A stretch of DNA of 11,854 nucleotides from SYIM01 sp039800205 (GCA_039800205.1 JBDLRB010000021.1:1-11854); one strand, 5' to 3'. Positions 1 through 7,149 are shown, counted from the first letter of the stretch. Notes: a model not told the origin generated them from the sequence alone. Program-made: numbers and translations.

Positions 1-1
1 C

Positions 2-592
2 GCGCCTGTGCCCGGCCGGGCGCTCTATGAGCTCGCAGACTTGTACGGACCGGTCAGCCCCGGGGCCTCCGCGTCCGAGGTGCTCGAGCGTGCGCGTCGG
101 GTGCTTCCCCGTCGAGCGGAGGTCCGCGCGGCGCTGGATACGCTGGAACAAATCGTTCAGGCGCCGGTGTGGACACGCTTTCCGGGGCTTGAGCTCTCGA
201 TCGATCTCGCGGATCTGAGAGGCTATCGATATCACACCGGGGTCAGCTTTGCCGCGTATGTGAGCGGGCGTGCGGATGCGGTGGCTCGCGGGGGGCGTTA
301 CGACGGGATCGGATCAGTCTTTGGTCGGGATCGCCCCGCGACCGGATTCTCGATGGAGATGCGCGAGATCGCCTCGCTCGCCTGCATCGAATTGCCCCCG
401 CGAGCGATCCTGGCGCCGGAGCAGCCTGATCCGGCGCTTGACGCTGAAGTCCGTCGCCTCAGGGCGGACGGGCACATTGTGATCCGGTGCATGCCGGGTG
501 ATTCGCCTACCCCTGCCTGGATCCGCTGTGACCGGGAACTCGTCCAGGTCGACGGGCGCTGGGTCCTGCAACCGCTCCAGCAGCATTCTTGA
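2..592 (+). CDS. hisZ: ATP phosphoribosyltransferase regulatory subunit HisZ (5' truncated)
   Basis: This is the C-terminal half of HisZ, a catalytically inactive histidyl-tRNA synthetase paralogue. It forms a hetero-octamer with the short form of HisG and makes the first enzyme of histidine synthesis sensitive to histidine. The reading frame is open from base 2, leaving 196 residues; the family is usually about 380-400, so roughly half is missing beyond the window edge. The visible signature is the class II synthetase-like stretch GYRYHTGVSFAAYV followed by ARGGRYDGIG and a downstream ATGFSM segment, typical of HisZ. The GTG at base 8 is an internal codon, not a start. The stop lies 10 bp before purA, and the hisZ-purA pair is a common arrangement in beta- and gamma-proteobacteria. 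Identity is secure from motif and neighbour together; full-length HisRS is unlikely because no anticodon-binding domain follows. Confidence 0.9.
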   Translation, partial: APVPGRALYELADLYGPVSPGASASEVLERARRVLPRRAEVRAALDTLEQIVQAPVWTRFPGLELSIDLADLRGYRYHTGVSFAAYVSGRADAVARGGRYDGIGSVFGRDRPATGFSMEMREIASLACIELPPRAILAPEQPDPALDAEVRRLRADGHIVIRCMPGDSPTPAWIRCDRELVQVDGRWVLQPLQQHS

Positions 593-602
593 TGGACATG
601 AC

Positions 603-1898
603 ATGGCAAGGAACGTAGTCATTATCGGCACCCAGTGGGGCGACGAGGGCAAGGGAAAAATCGTTGACTGGCTGACTGAGCGCACGGGAGGGGTCGTTCG
701 CTTCCAGGGGGGGCACAATGCGGGTCACACGCTGGTCGTCAATGGCCGCCGCCAGGTTCTGAGGCTCATTCCGTCGGGGATGCTCCGACCGGGCGTTCGG
801 TGCTACATCGGCAATGGTGTCGTGCTCTCACCCCAGGCGCTGCTCCAGGAGATCGACGAACTCCAAGCCGCGGGGGTCGAGGTGACCGGCCGCCTTCGGG
901 TCAGTGGGTCCTGTGCGCTGATCCTTCCCTATCACGTCGCGCTTGATCGTGCACGGGAGGCGCGTCGCGGTGACAACAAGATTGGCACGACGGGCCGAGG
1001 CATCGGGCCTGCGTACGAGGACAAGGTGGCTCGTCGGGGCTTGCGAGTCGATGACCTCTTCGATCCGGATCGGTTCCGTGAGCGGGTCGCCGAAGTCCTT
1101 GACTTTCACAACTTTGTGTTGGAGCGCTACCTGGATGCGCCTACGCTCGATCCAGCTCAGGTGGCCGACGAGGCCTTGCAGCTGGCGCCACGACTTCGTC
1201 CGATGGTGGCGGATGTGCCCGCCGAGCTCGCCCGGGCAATGGCCGCCGGCGAGAGCCTGTTGTTCGAGGGGGCCCAGGGGGCCTTGCTGGACATCGATCA
1301 TGGGACCTACCCCTTCGTGACGAGTAGCAACTGCATCGCGGGCGCTGCTTCGGCCGGAGCTGGGGTACCCCCTGGGGCCTTGCATTATGTCCTGGGCATC
1401 GTCAAGGCCTACACCACGCGCGTCGGCTCTGGGCCCTTCCCGACCGAACTGCATGATTCAATCGGTCAGCATCTGGCCGAGGTCGGTCGCGAATTCGGCT
1501 CGGTGACGGGGCGGCCCAGGCGGTGCGGATGGTTCGATGGTCCTGCCCTCAAGCGGTCCATCACGCTGAACGGCATCGGCGGCCTGGCGGTCATGAAGCT
1601 CGACGTGCTGGACGGTCTGGAGTCCATCCGACTGTGTGTCGGTTACCGCAGCGGCGATCAGGTGCTTGACTCGCTGCCGCCCGGAGCCGAGGCGGTCGCA
1701 CGGTGTGAGCCCATTTACGAGGAGATGCCGGGCTGGCAGTCTTCAACCGTGGGCGTGCAGCAGTGGTCCGAATTGCCGGTCAATGCCCGTCTGTATCTCG
1801 AGCGGCTCTCGGCCCTGGCCGGAGTCCCGATCGACCTGGTCTCGACGGGTCCCGATCGGCGCGACACGATCTTGCTGCGCGATCCGTTCGCGCAATGA
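603..1898 (+). CDS. purA: Adenylosuccinate synthetase
   Basis: This enzyme joins IMP and aspartate using GTP to make adenylosuccinate, the committed step to AMP, in the cytoplasm. The 431-residue length matches the family (E. coli PurA is 432). The N-terminal loop WGDEGKGK holds catalytic Asp14. GGHNAGHT holds catalytic His42. NKIGTTGRGIGPAY is the IMP-binding region, TTRVGSGPFPTEL comes later, and the C-terminal STGPDRRDTI is the guanine-nucleotide-binding end. The start at 603 is chosen because the MARNVVIIGTQWGDEGKGK beginning is the family N terminus; the frame extends upstream to 498 but only by overlapping hisZ. No strong Shine-Dalgarno sequence is seen, so translation may be coupled to hisZ, whose stop is 10 bp away. 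The next gene follows after 20 bp, so the three genes are probably one operon. Confidence 0.98.
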   Translation: MARNVVIIGTQWGDEGKGKIVDWLTERTGGVVRFQGGHNAGHTLVVNGRRQVLRLIPSGMLRPGVRCYIGNGVVLSPQALLQEIDELQAAGVEVTGRLRVSGSCALILPYHVALDRAREARRGDNKIGTTGRGIGPAYEDKVARRGLRVDDLFDPDRFRERVAEVLDFHNFVLERYLDAPTLDPAQVADEALQLAPRLRPMVADVPAELARAMAAGESLLFEGAQGALLDIDHGTYPFVTSSNCIAGAASAGAGVPPGALHYVLGIVKAYTTRVGSGPFPTELHDSIGQHLAEVGREFGSVTGRPRRCGWFDGPALKRSITLNGIGGLAVMKLDVLDGLESIRLCVGYRSGDQVLDSLPPGAEAVARCEPIYEEMPGWQSSTVGVQQWSELPVNARLYLERLSALAGVPIDLVSTGPDRRDTILLRDPFAQ

Positions 1899-1918
1899 AC
1901 GTCTGACAGGAGCCCAAC

Positions 1919-2425
1919 ATGAAGGATCTCTACGTTTCCTGGGATGAGTACAACCGGCTGATCGAGAAGCTTGCGCTGAAGGTCTGGGAGTCGGGCTGGT
2001 CCTTCGATGCGATTGTCTGCCTCGCTCGTGGGGGACTTCGGGTCGGCGATGTGATGTCGCGTCTGTTCGATCGCCCTTTGGGCGTTTTGTTCACGAGTTC
2101 CTACCGTGAGAATGCCGGCACGACTCAGAGTCGCCTGATCATTTCCGAACATCTCAGCAGCGCGGCGCCCTTGCCCGGCGGCCGCTGGTTGCTGGTGGAT
2201 GACCTGGTCGATTCGGGCGCAACGCTGGTCGAGGTGATTCCCCTGCTGAAGCAGCGGCATCCAGGCCTTGACGAAATTCGTAGCGCAGTGATCTGGCGCA
2301 AGGGCGCATCGGTCGCTGAGCCCGATTATTTCATCGAGTATCTGCCGACCAACCCCTGGATCCACCAGCCGTTCGAAGAGTACGACCATATGTCGCCGGG
2401 AGATCTCAAGGCGAGATGGGGTTGA
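1919..2425 (+). CDS. Gpt-like purine phosphoribosyltransferase
   Basis: A 168-residue type I phosphoribosyltransferase. The PRPP-binding loop is LLVDDLVDSGATL, with acidic pair Asp94-Asp95 and Ser99-Gly100-Ala101-Thr102. The protein resembles E. coli Gpt (152 residues) in several places: an N-terminal 'SWDEY' like Gpt 'TWDML', then 'ARGGL', 'SSY', and near the C terminus DYFIEYLP followed by NPWIHQPF, matching Gpt 'DTWIEQPW'. In Gpt that Trp region packs on the purine, so a xanthine, guanine or hypoxanthine substrate is likely. The start has a good AGGAG (1908-1912) six bases upstream. The gene follows purA by 20 bp, which fits purine salvage: IMP made here would feed PurA directly. Exact base preference cannot be read from the sequence. 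The C-terminal tail after the Trp region is slightly longer than in Gpt. Confidence 0.88.
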   Translation: MKDLYVSWDEYNRLIEKLALKVWESGWSFDAIVCLARGGLRVGDVMSRLFDRPLGVLFTSSYRENAGTTQSRLIISEHLSSAAPLPGGRWLLVDDLVDSGATLVEVIPLLKQRHPGLDEIRSAVIWRKGASVAEPDYFIEYLPTNPWIHQPFEEYDHMSPGDLKARWG

Positions 2426-2464
2426 GGTCGCTGTCTTCGGTCGCCGCCGATGCGGCATTCAGGC

Positions 2465-2493
2465 AAAAAAAACGGCCTGCATTCGCAGGCCGT
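2465..2493 (-). terminator. Rho-independent terminator of tRNA-Leu
   Basis: Read on the minus strand, a 9-bp perfect stem (2485-2493 with 2472-2480) closes a four-base loop (2481-2484) and is followed by eight T residues (complement of the A-run 2465-2472). It begins six bases after the CCA end of the tRNA gene. On the plus strand the same hairpin is followed by GCATTTGG, not a T-tract, so it should not stop transcripts coming from purA. Confidence 0.93.
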
Positions 2494-2498
2494 GCATT

Positions 2499-2585
2499 TG
2501 GTGCCCAGAAGAGGACTCGAACCTCCACAGTGTTGCCACCGCTAGGACCTGAACCTAGTGCGTCTACCAATTCCGCCATCTGGGC
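2499..2585 (-). tRNA. tRNA-Leu (anticodon CAG)
   Basis: An 87-base class II tRNA on the minus strand, with the CCA end encoded (complement of 2499-2501). The acceptor stem is GCCCAGA paired with TCTGGGC, with discriminator base A. The anticodon stem CTAGG/CCTAG encloses the loop TTCAGGT, giving anticodon CAG, which reads CUG, the main leucine codon in GC-rich genomes. A long variable arm (CGGTGGCAACACTGTG region) is typical of leucine tRNAs, and the T arm GGAGG-TTCGAGT-CCTCT is intact with one G-T pair. It lies antisense between the purine operon and rnr, the same place as in several beta- and gamma-proteobacteria. Confidence 0.97.
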
Positions 2586-2649
2586 TGGGTGCTTCTTGCA
2601 ACTGAAGCCTGGCTCGATCAAGGGTCGAGCTCAGTCAGGTGAGCCAAGA

Positions 2650-2677
2650 AGTATATCGGAGTTCCCAGCGTTGTCAA
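2650..2677 (-). promoter_or_regulatory. Sigma-70 promoter of tRNA-Leu
   Basis: On the minus strand a perfect -35 hexamer TTGACA (2672-2677) and a -10 hexamer TATACT (2650-2655) are separated by 16 bp. Transcription should start near 2643, leaving a leader of about 58 bases before the tRNA 5' end at 2585. The match to consensus is what is expected for a highly expressed stable RNA. Confidence 0.85.
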
Positions 2678-2686
2678 AGTCATCTT

Positions 2687-2690
2687 GGAG
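2687..2690 (+). promoter_or_regulatory. Ribosome binding site deciding the rnr start
   Basis: GGAG lies six bases before the TTG at 2697. The other in-frame TTG, at 2685, has no Shine-Dalgarno sequence and itself overlaps this GGAG. There is no ATG or GTG start in the open frame before the conserved LPSRE segment, and an in-frame stop at 2640-2642 closes the frame upstream. This favours TTG 2697. Confidence 0.55.
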
Positions 2691-2696
2691 CGGATC

Positions 2697-5195
2697 TTGA
2701 CCCACAGCGGCGCATTGCCCAGCCGTGAGCACATTCTCGCCAACTTGCGTGAGGCGGACCGTCCGCTGAGTCCGGTCGAATTGGCGGATCGCCTCGGTGT
2801 GCCTGACGAACTGTTTCCGATACTCCAGCGTCGCTTGCTTGCGATGGAACGCGATGGACAGCTTTTGCCCAACCGGAAGGGCGCCCTCCTGCTCGCCAGT
2901 CGACTCGATCTGGTGCCCGGACGCGTTCAGGGGCACCGGGACGGATTCGGGTTCCTGATCCCGGACGATACCGGTCCTGACCTTTTTCTCTCGCCCCGTG
3001 AGATGCAGAAGGTGATGCATGGCGACCGTGTGCTCGGGCGCGTGTCCGGTTACGATCCGCGAGGGCGCCGCGAGGCGGTCATCGTCGAGGTGACCGACCG
3101 GGCCCACCGAACCCTGGTCGGGCGTTTCATCAATGAGCGGGGTGTTCACATTGTTGTGCCAGAGGATCAGCGGATCAAGCACGACATCATCATTGCACCG
3201 GCCGATATTGCAGGCGCGCAGCATGGCCAGGTCGTCAGTATCGAGATCCTGAATCCGCCCATCAACGGTGCACCGCCCATTGGCCGTGTCGTTGAGGTCC
3301 TCGGCGAAATCGGTGATCCCGGTATGGAGATCGAGATTGCAGTGCGTAAATTCGATGTGCCGCATACCTTCGATTCAACGGTCGAGGCCCATGTGGCCAG
3401 ACTGCCCGCTCAGGTTCGACCGGCTGACCGACGCGGGCGGGTGGATCTGCGCGATATCGAGCTCGTCACGATCGACGGCGAGGACGCCCGCGATTTTGAT
3501 GATGCGGTGTACTGTGAAGCGGTCGACTTTGAGCTCGATCCGGCTCAGGCGATCGATACGAGCTATCGCGTGCCTGGGGGCGAACGGAATGCGGGCGACG
3601 GTCCCTCCGCTGCAGCACGTCCTGACCATCGGCCACCGTCGGCCCGGCCGGGACGTGAATCCGGTTTTCGCCTGATCGTTGCGATCGCCGATGTGGCGCA
3701 TTATGTGAAGGCCGGCGACCCGATTGATCAAGAGGCCCAGCGCCGCAGCACCTCCGTCTATTTTCCAAGGCGCGTCATTCCGATGCTGCCTGAGGCGCTC
3801 TCCAACGGTCTGTGTTCGCTCAACCCTCAGGTCGATCGCCTGGTATTGGTCTGCGATGCCGTGATCGATCGGAGCGGGCGGGTCAGGGCCTACCAGTTCT
3901 ACGAGGCGGTGATGCATTCCGCAGCGCGGTTCACCTATCGCGAGGTCTGGGCGCTTCTATCGGGTTCAAGCGCGGCGACCATCGGCGTTTCAGCTGAGAA
4001 GGTCGCCTTGCTGCCCAGGCTTGCGGCGCTGCACGAGCTGTATCGAGTGCTAGTGGCGTGCCGCGCCGATCGCGGCGCCATCGAGATCGAAACCACCGAA
4101 ACACGGATCGTGTGCGATGCGCTCGGGCGGATCGAAGAAATTGTTCCGGAAGTCCGGAATGACGCGCATCGCTTGATCGAGGAGTGCATGCTGACGGCCA
4201 ATGTCTGCGCGGCCGACCTGATGATCCGTAGTGAGCATCCTGGCCTGTTTCGTGTTCATCAGGGGCCGACACCTGACCGCCTGTCGCGCTTGAGGGAGCT
4301 GTTGCGTACCGTCGGACTGTCTCTGGGCGGCGGGGTCGAGCCCGCGCCGTCCGACTATGCCCGGTTGGCGGCTCAGGTTCGAGGCCGGCCCGATGAGGCC
4401 ATGCTGCAGACGGTCATCCTGCGTTCGATGCAGCAGGCGGTGTATGCCCCGGATCACCTCGGGCATTTTGGACTGGCTTATTCGGCGTATACCCACTACA
4501 CCTCCCCGATCCGTCGCTATCCTGATCTGCTGACCCATCGCGTCATCAAGGCGCTGTTGAAGGGAAAGCGACATGCGCCCAGGCTCGAAACGAGTGATGA
4601 TGAGGCAGCCGCAGGGTTCGACGATCGGGTGGCGGTCTGGCGACAGTTGGGGATCGTCTGTTCGACCCACGAGCGCCGAGCCGATGAGGCCTCGCGCGAC
4701 GTCGAGGCGTGGCTGAAGTGCCAGTTCATGCGCGAGCGCGTTGGCGAGCAGTTCTCCGGGCGCGTAACGGGCGTCGCACCCTTTGGACTGTTTGTCACGC
4801 TCAACGATCTTTACGTCGAAGGCCTGATCCACGTCTCCGAACTGGGCGGGGAGTATTTTCAGTACAGCGAGGCCTCGCATGAGTTGCGTGGTGAGCGAAC
4901 GGGACGGCGATTTCGACTGACCGATCCAATCGATGTCCAGGTCTCGCGGGTTGATCTCGAGGCTCGGCGGATCGAGTTCCGGATGATCGAATCACAACGT
5001 GTCGCGGCCAAACGGCTGGATTCGGGGGCGGGGGCGTCGATTGCGTCCGCAACACCGTCGAAGCGGCGTGCTGCGCCGGCCAAGACCGAGGCTGCGCGAA
5101 AGGCGCGATCTGAACGCCTGAGTGCGCGCGGTCGGAAAAGCACACCGGCCAAACACGGCAAGACGACAACTGCGTCACGGCGCAAACGGAAATAG
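2697..5195 (+). CDS. rnr: Ribonuclease R with an insertion in the RNB domain
   Basis: RNase R is a 3'-to-5' processive exoribonuclease that degrades structured RNA and takes part in rRNA and tmRNA quality control. From TTG 2697 the protein has 832 residues, close to E. coli RNase R (813). Order of domains: N-terminal winged helix (about 17-60), two cold-shock OB domains (about 65-225, with DGFGFLIPDD), RNB catalytic domain (about 245-620), S1 domain (683 to about 765) and a Lys/Arg/Ala-rich tail. The catalytic motif DGEDARDFDD provides Asp260, Asp266, Asp268 and Asp269; THYTSPIRRYPDL is the second RNB signature. Between DFDDAVYCE and RLIVAIADV there are about 43 residues more than in E. coli, rich in Pro, Gly, Ala and Arg and probably disordered. 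The frame is unbroken, so the gene should be active. An alternative TTG start at 2685 adds four residues. rlmB starts one base after the stop. Confidence 0.95.
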   Translation: MTHSGALPSREHILANLREADRPLSPVELADRLGVPDELFPILQRRLLAMERDGQLLPNRKGALLLASRLDLVPGRVQGHRDGFGFLIPDDTGPDLFLSPREMQKVMHGDRVLGRVSGYDPRGRREAVIVEVTDRAHRTLVGRFINERGVHIVVPEDQRIKHDIIIAPADIAGAQHGQVVSIEILNPPINGAPPIGRVVEVLGEIGDPGMEIEIAVRKFDVPHTFDSTVEAHVARLPAQVRPADRRGRVDLRDIELVTIDGEDARDFDDAVYCEAVDFELDPAQAIDTSYRVPGGERNAGDGPSAAARPDHRPPSARPGRESGFRLIVAIADVAHYVKAGDPIDQEAQRRSTSVYFPRRVIPMLPEALSNGLCSLNPQVDRLVLVCDAVIDRSGRVRAYQFYEAVMHSAARFTYREVWALLSGSSAATIGVSAEKVALLPRLAALHELYRVLVACRADRGAIEIETTETRIVCDALGRIEEIVPEVRNDAHRLIEECMLTANVCAADLMIRSEHPGLFRVHQGPTPDRLSRLRELLRTVGLSLGGGVEPAPSDYARLAAQVRGRPDEAMLQTVILRSMQQAVYAPDHLGHFGLAYSAYTHYTSPIRRYPDLLTHRVIKALLKGKRHAPRLETSDDEAAAGFDDRVAVWRQLGIVCSTHERRADEASRDVEAWLKCQFMRERVGEQFSGRVTGVAPFGLFVTLNDLYVEGLIHVSELGGEYFQYSEASHELRGERTGRRFRLTDPIDVQVSRVDLEARRIEFRMIESQRVAAKRLDSGAGASIASATPSKRRAAPAKTEAARKARSERLSARGRKSTPAKHGKTTTASRRKRK

Positions 5196-5196
5196 C

Positions 5197-5934
5197 ATGC
5201 AGGTTTCAGGATTTCATGCCGTCTTGGCGCGTTTGCGGCGCGCGCCCGAGAGCGTTCGGGAACTCTATGTCGATGTGTCGCGCAACGATCCGCGTATGCG
5301 GGAACTCCGGCGGTTTGCAGAGGGCGCCGGCTTGCGCCTTCTGGCAGTCGACGGTGCCCGGATTGACCGAATGTGCCCCGGTCGCAGACACCAGGGGGTG
5401 GTTGCATTTGTGGATCGAAATCTTCCTGCGATGTCCCTCGAGGAACTGCTTGCCCAGTCACCCTCGGTCGAGTCTTTGCTGCTGCTCGACGGCGTGACCG
5501 ACCCGCGTAACCTCGGCGCGTGCCTGCGGGTCGCCGATGGCGCGGGCGTATCGGCTGTGATCGCACCCAAAGATCACTCATGCCTCCTCACTGATGCGGC
5601 AATTGAGACCTCGAGTGGCGCGGCGGAATCGGTGCCTTACATCATGGTGACCAACTTGTCCCGCGCGATCGATCAGATTCAGGACAGTGGCTTCCAGGTG
5701 ATCGGCACAGCCGATGAGAGCGGCCAGGGCTTGTACGATCTGGACTTGTCCGGGCCGATTGCGTGGGTGCTCGGTGCGGAAGGGAAGGGGCTTCGCCGGC
5801 TGACGCGGGAGCGTTGCGATCAACTGGTGAGCATTCCGATGTGCGGCGCGGTCGAAAGCCTGAACGTTTCGGTCGCTGCGGGCGTCGTCCTCTATGAAAG
5901 CCTGCGTCAGCGTCGACGCTCCGCGGCCCGATAA
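5197..5934 (+). CDS. rlmB: 23S rRNA (guanosine(2251)-2'-O)-methyltransferase RlmB
   Basis: A SPOUT-class (TrmH/SpoU) methyltransferase that adds a 2'-O-methyl group to G2251 in the P loop of 23S rRNA, using S-adenosylmethionine. The 245 residues align with E. coli RlmB (243). A substrate-binding N-terminal domain with the short QVSGFHAVLARL start is followed by the trefoil-knot domain. Motif 1 DGVTDPRNLGACLR gives Asn105 and Arg111, motif 2 VLGAEGKGLRRLTRE gives Glu195, and motif 3 SIPMCGAVESLNVSVAAG gives Ser221 and Asn223, all matching the E. coli catalytic set with a shift of three. The start at 5197 is chosen because it gives the family N terminus; the frame continues upstream only inside rnr. 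It starts one base after the rnr stop with only a weak GGA, so translation is probably coupled. Its last 28 bases overlap the opposing nuclease gene. Confidence 0.97.
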   Translation: MQVSGFHAVLARLRRAPESVRELYVDVSRNDPRMRELRRFAEGAGLRLLAVDGARIDRMCPGRRHQGVVAFVDRNLPAMSLEELLAQSPSVESLLLLDGVTDPRNLGACLRVADGAGVSAVIAPKDHSCLLTDAAIETSSGAAESVPYIMVTNLSRAIDQIQDSGFQVIGTADESGQGLYDLDLSGPIAWVLGAEGKGLRRLTRERCDQLVSIPMCGAVESLNVSVAAGVVLYESLRQRRRSAAR

Positions 5935-6407
5935 TCCCACGGGGCGACCGGATCGTTGAACTGCCAAAGGCCGAGTCGCCGCTGCCGGGCCTGGCTCTGC
6001 GCTGCACGATAGGCGTGGCGCTCACGCGGTGTCTGATCGGATTCGTACCGCGTGAAGTGCCAGGCCTGTCCGCGACTGACCATGAGCAGGCCAAGATCGG
6101 TTCCATCAAGCCAGATCCGCGCAACCTGACGGCCGTACGGGTCCGCCTTGATCGCTTCAATCTCCAGCGTCTGCTCGTTGACCAGTCGGCGAAGCGCCTC
6201 ACGCGCCTGATCGGCATGAGGCTGGCCCTTTTCCGGCGCATCGATGGCAGCAATCCGGATCTTGCTTCGACGTCCGTCCTCGGCCCGTACCGTCATTGAG
6301 TCACCGTCGGCAACATGCTCCACCGTCGCTCTGAACCGGTCGGATGCGACCGCAACCGAAACGGCACAGTGGGCGATCAGCAGCGCAAGTCCAATCCTTC
6401 GCCGCAT
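5907..6407 (-). CDS. Secreted staphylococcal-nuclease-like thermonuclease
   Basis: A 166-residue SNase-fold (OB) Ca2+-dependent nuclease, expected to cut DNA or RNA outside the cytoplasm. From ATG 6407 there is a clear signal peptide (MRRRIGLALLIAH... ending AVA-S, cleavage after about residue 21). The catalytic set of the family is present: ADGDS (Asp36), KIRIAAIDAPE (Arg51, Asp56, Glu59) and DPYGRQVARIWLDG (Arg93), followed by the family's late LGLWQ motif. The frame extends 24 codons further upstream to 6479, but that extension would bury the signal peptide and has no ribosome site. The Shine-Dalgarno sequence for 6407 is also weak, so the start is inferred from the signal peptide. It converges with rlmB and overlaps it by 28 bp. 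Its role (nutrient scavenging, biofilm DNA turnover) cannot be told from the sequence. Confidence 0.9.
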   Translation of the reverse strand: MRRRIGLALLIAHCAVSVAVASDRFRATVEHVADGDSMTVRAEDGRRSKIRIAAIDAPEKGQPHADQAREALRRLVNEQTLEIEAIKADPYGRQVARIWLDGTDLGLLMVSRGQAWHFTRYESDQTPRERHAYRAAQSQARQRRLGLWQFNDPVAPWDYRAAERRR

Positions 6408-6601
6408 CGGGCCCCGAACAGACGGGTGCGCGTGGTTGGTGAATGGCGGCAGAGTCAGGAGGTTCAGAAGGGGGCTCATTTGTCAAAGGTCATTGAGGGT
6501 GAATCGCTTGACCCGAATCGGGGCGAAGCGATCGCTCGGATCGAGATTGTCCCGCAGTTTGCTCTGACGCATCGCCGGCCCTTCGATTCTCGTGCATCGT
6601 C

Positions 6602-6621
6602 AGTTTCGCCGAATCGAAACT
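6602..6621. repeat. Inverted repeat upstream of the CBS gene
   Basis: AGTTTCG and CGAAACT form perfect 7-bp arms around six bases (CCGAAT), centred about 50 bp before the CBS start codon. It could be an operator or an RNA hairpin in the leader. No convincing promoter was found in the rest of the 6408-6660 gap between the divergent nuclease and CBS genes. Confidence 0.45.
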
Positions 6622-6660
6622 CAGTCTCTCAAGTCGGTCGGCCAGACGAAGGAGCCTCAG

Positions 6661-7110
6661 ATGAATGTGTCGACAGTGTGTACCAGAGAGGTGGTCAGTT
6701 GTTCGGGGCAGGCCAGTCTCCAGCGGGTTGCAGAGTTGATGCGCGCGCAGCATGTCGGTGCGGTCGTCATAACGACGGGCAACGGTCGACAGGGACGCCC
6801 GGTCGGCATCGTTACCGACCGGGATATCGTGATCGAGGCGGTGGCCACCGGCTTGCAAGCGGATGCCATCACCGCATCGGATGTCATTCGGGAGCCGCTC
6901 GTCCTGGTCAGCGAACAGGACAGTCTGCTCGATGCCATTCACCGGATGCGCAGCCGAGGCGTCAGGCGACTTCCGGTCACCAATGCTCGAGGCGAACTGA
7001 CCGGTATCGTCACCCTGGACGACCTGCTGCATGCGCTTGCGCACGAGTTGTCGACGCTGGTGCGCGTCGCAGAGCATCAACCTGCGCAGGAGGCGCGGAC
7101 CCGTCGTTGA
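6661..7110 (+). CDS. Two-CBS-domain protein
   Basis: A 149-residue soluble protein made almost only of a tandem CBS (Bateman) module. CBS 1 covers about residues 5-63 and ends in VGIVTDRDIV (48-57). CBS 2 covers about 75-128 and ends in TGIVTLDDLL (114-123). CBS pairs bind adenine nucleotides or related ligands and usually act as energy or stress sensors; the stand-alone form has no known single function. The start is fixed by AAGGAG (6649-6654) six bases before ATG 6661; the frame is open from 6592 but without a ribosome site. It is transcribed alone, divergent from the nuclease and convergent with the stress operon, whose last gene ends 39 bp away. Similar small CBS proteins often sit near UspA and FNR genes in facultative anaerobes, which fits this context, but a partner is not visible. 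Confidence 0.9.
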   Translation: MNVSTVCTREVVSCSGQASLQRVAELMRAQHVGAVVITTGNGRQGRPVGIVTDRDIVIEAVATGLQADAITASDVIREPLVLVSEQDSLLDAIHRMRSRGVRRLPVTNARGELTGIVTLDDLLHALAHELSTLVRVAEHQPAQEARTRR

Positions 7111-7149
7111 TGGGCGGAGAGCGCCAATCGCCGCGTGCCGAACGTCAGA

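Noticed and set aside
1715..2458. 247-codon minus-strand open frame opposite purA and the phosphoribosyltransferase gene
   Set aside because: Both genes on the other strand are certain, and the antisense translation resembles nothing.
2416..2700. Plus-strand open frame across the tRNA-Leu region
   Set aside because: It reads through the antisense of a complete tRNA gene, its terminator and its promoter.
4050..4880. 276-codon minus-strand open frame inside rnr
   Set aside because: It lies opposite the conserved RNB and S1 domains and has no recognisable motif or ribosome site.
6458..6486. TTGACA (minus strand, 6481-6486) as the nuclease promoter
   Set aside because: The -35 hexamer is perfect, but no -10 hexamer is found at 16-18 bp spacing.
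6527..6536. GCGATCGC octamers as an HIP-like dispersed repeat
   Set aside because: Only a few copies are seen (near 6527, 9568 and 11247), which is not striking in GC-rich DNA with many CGATCG words.
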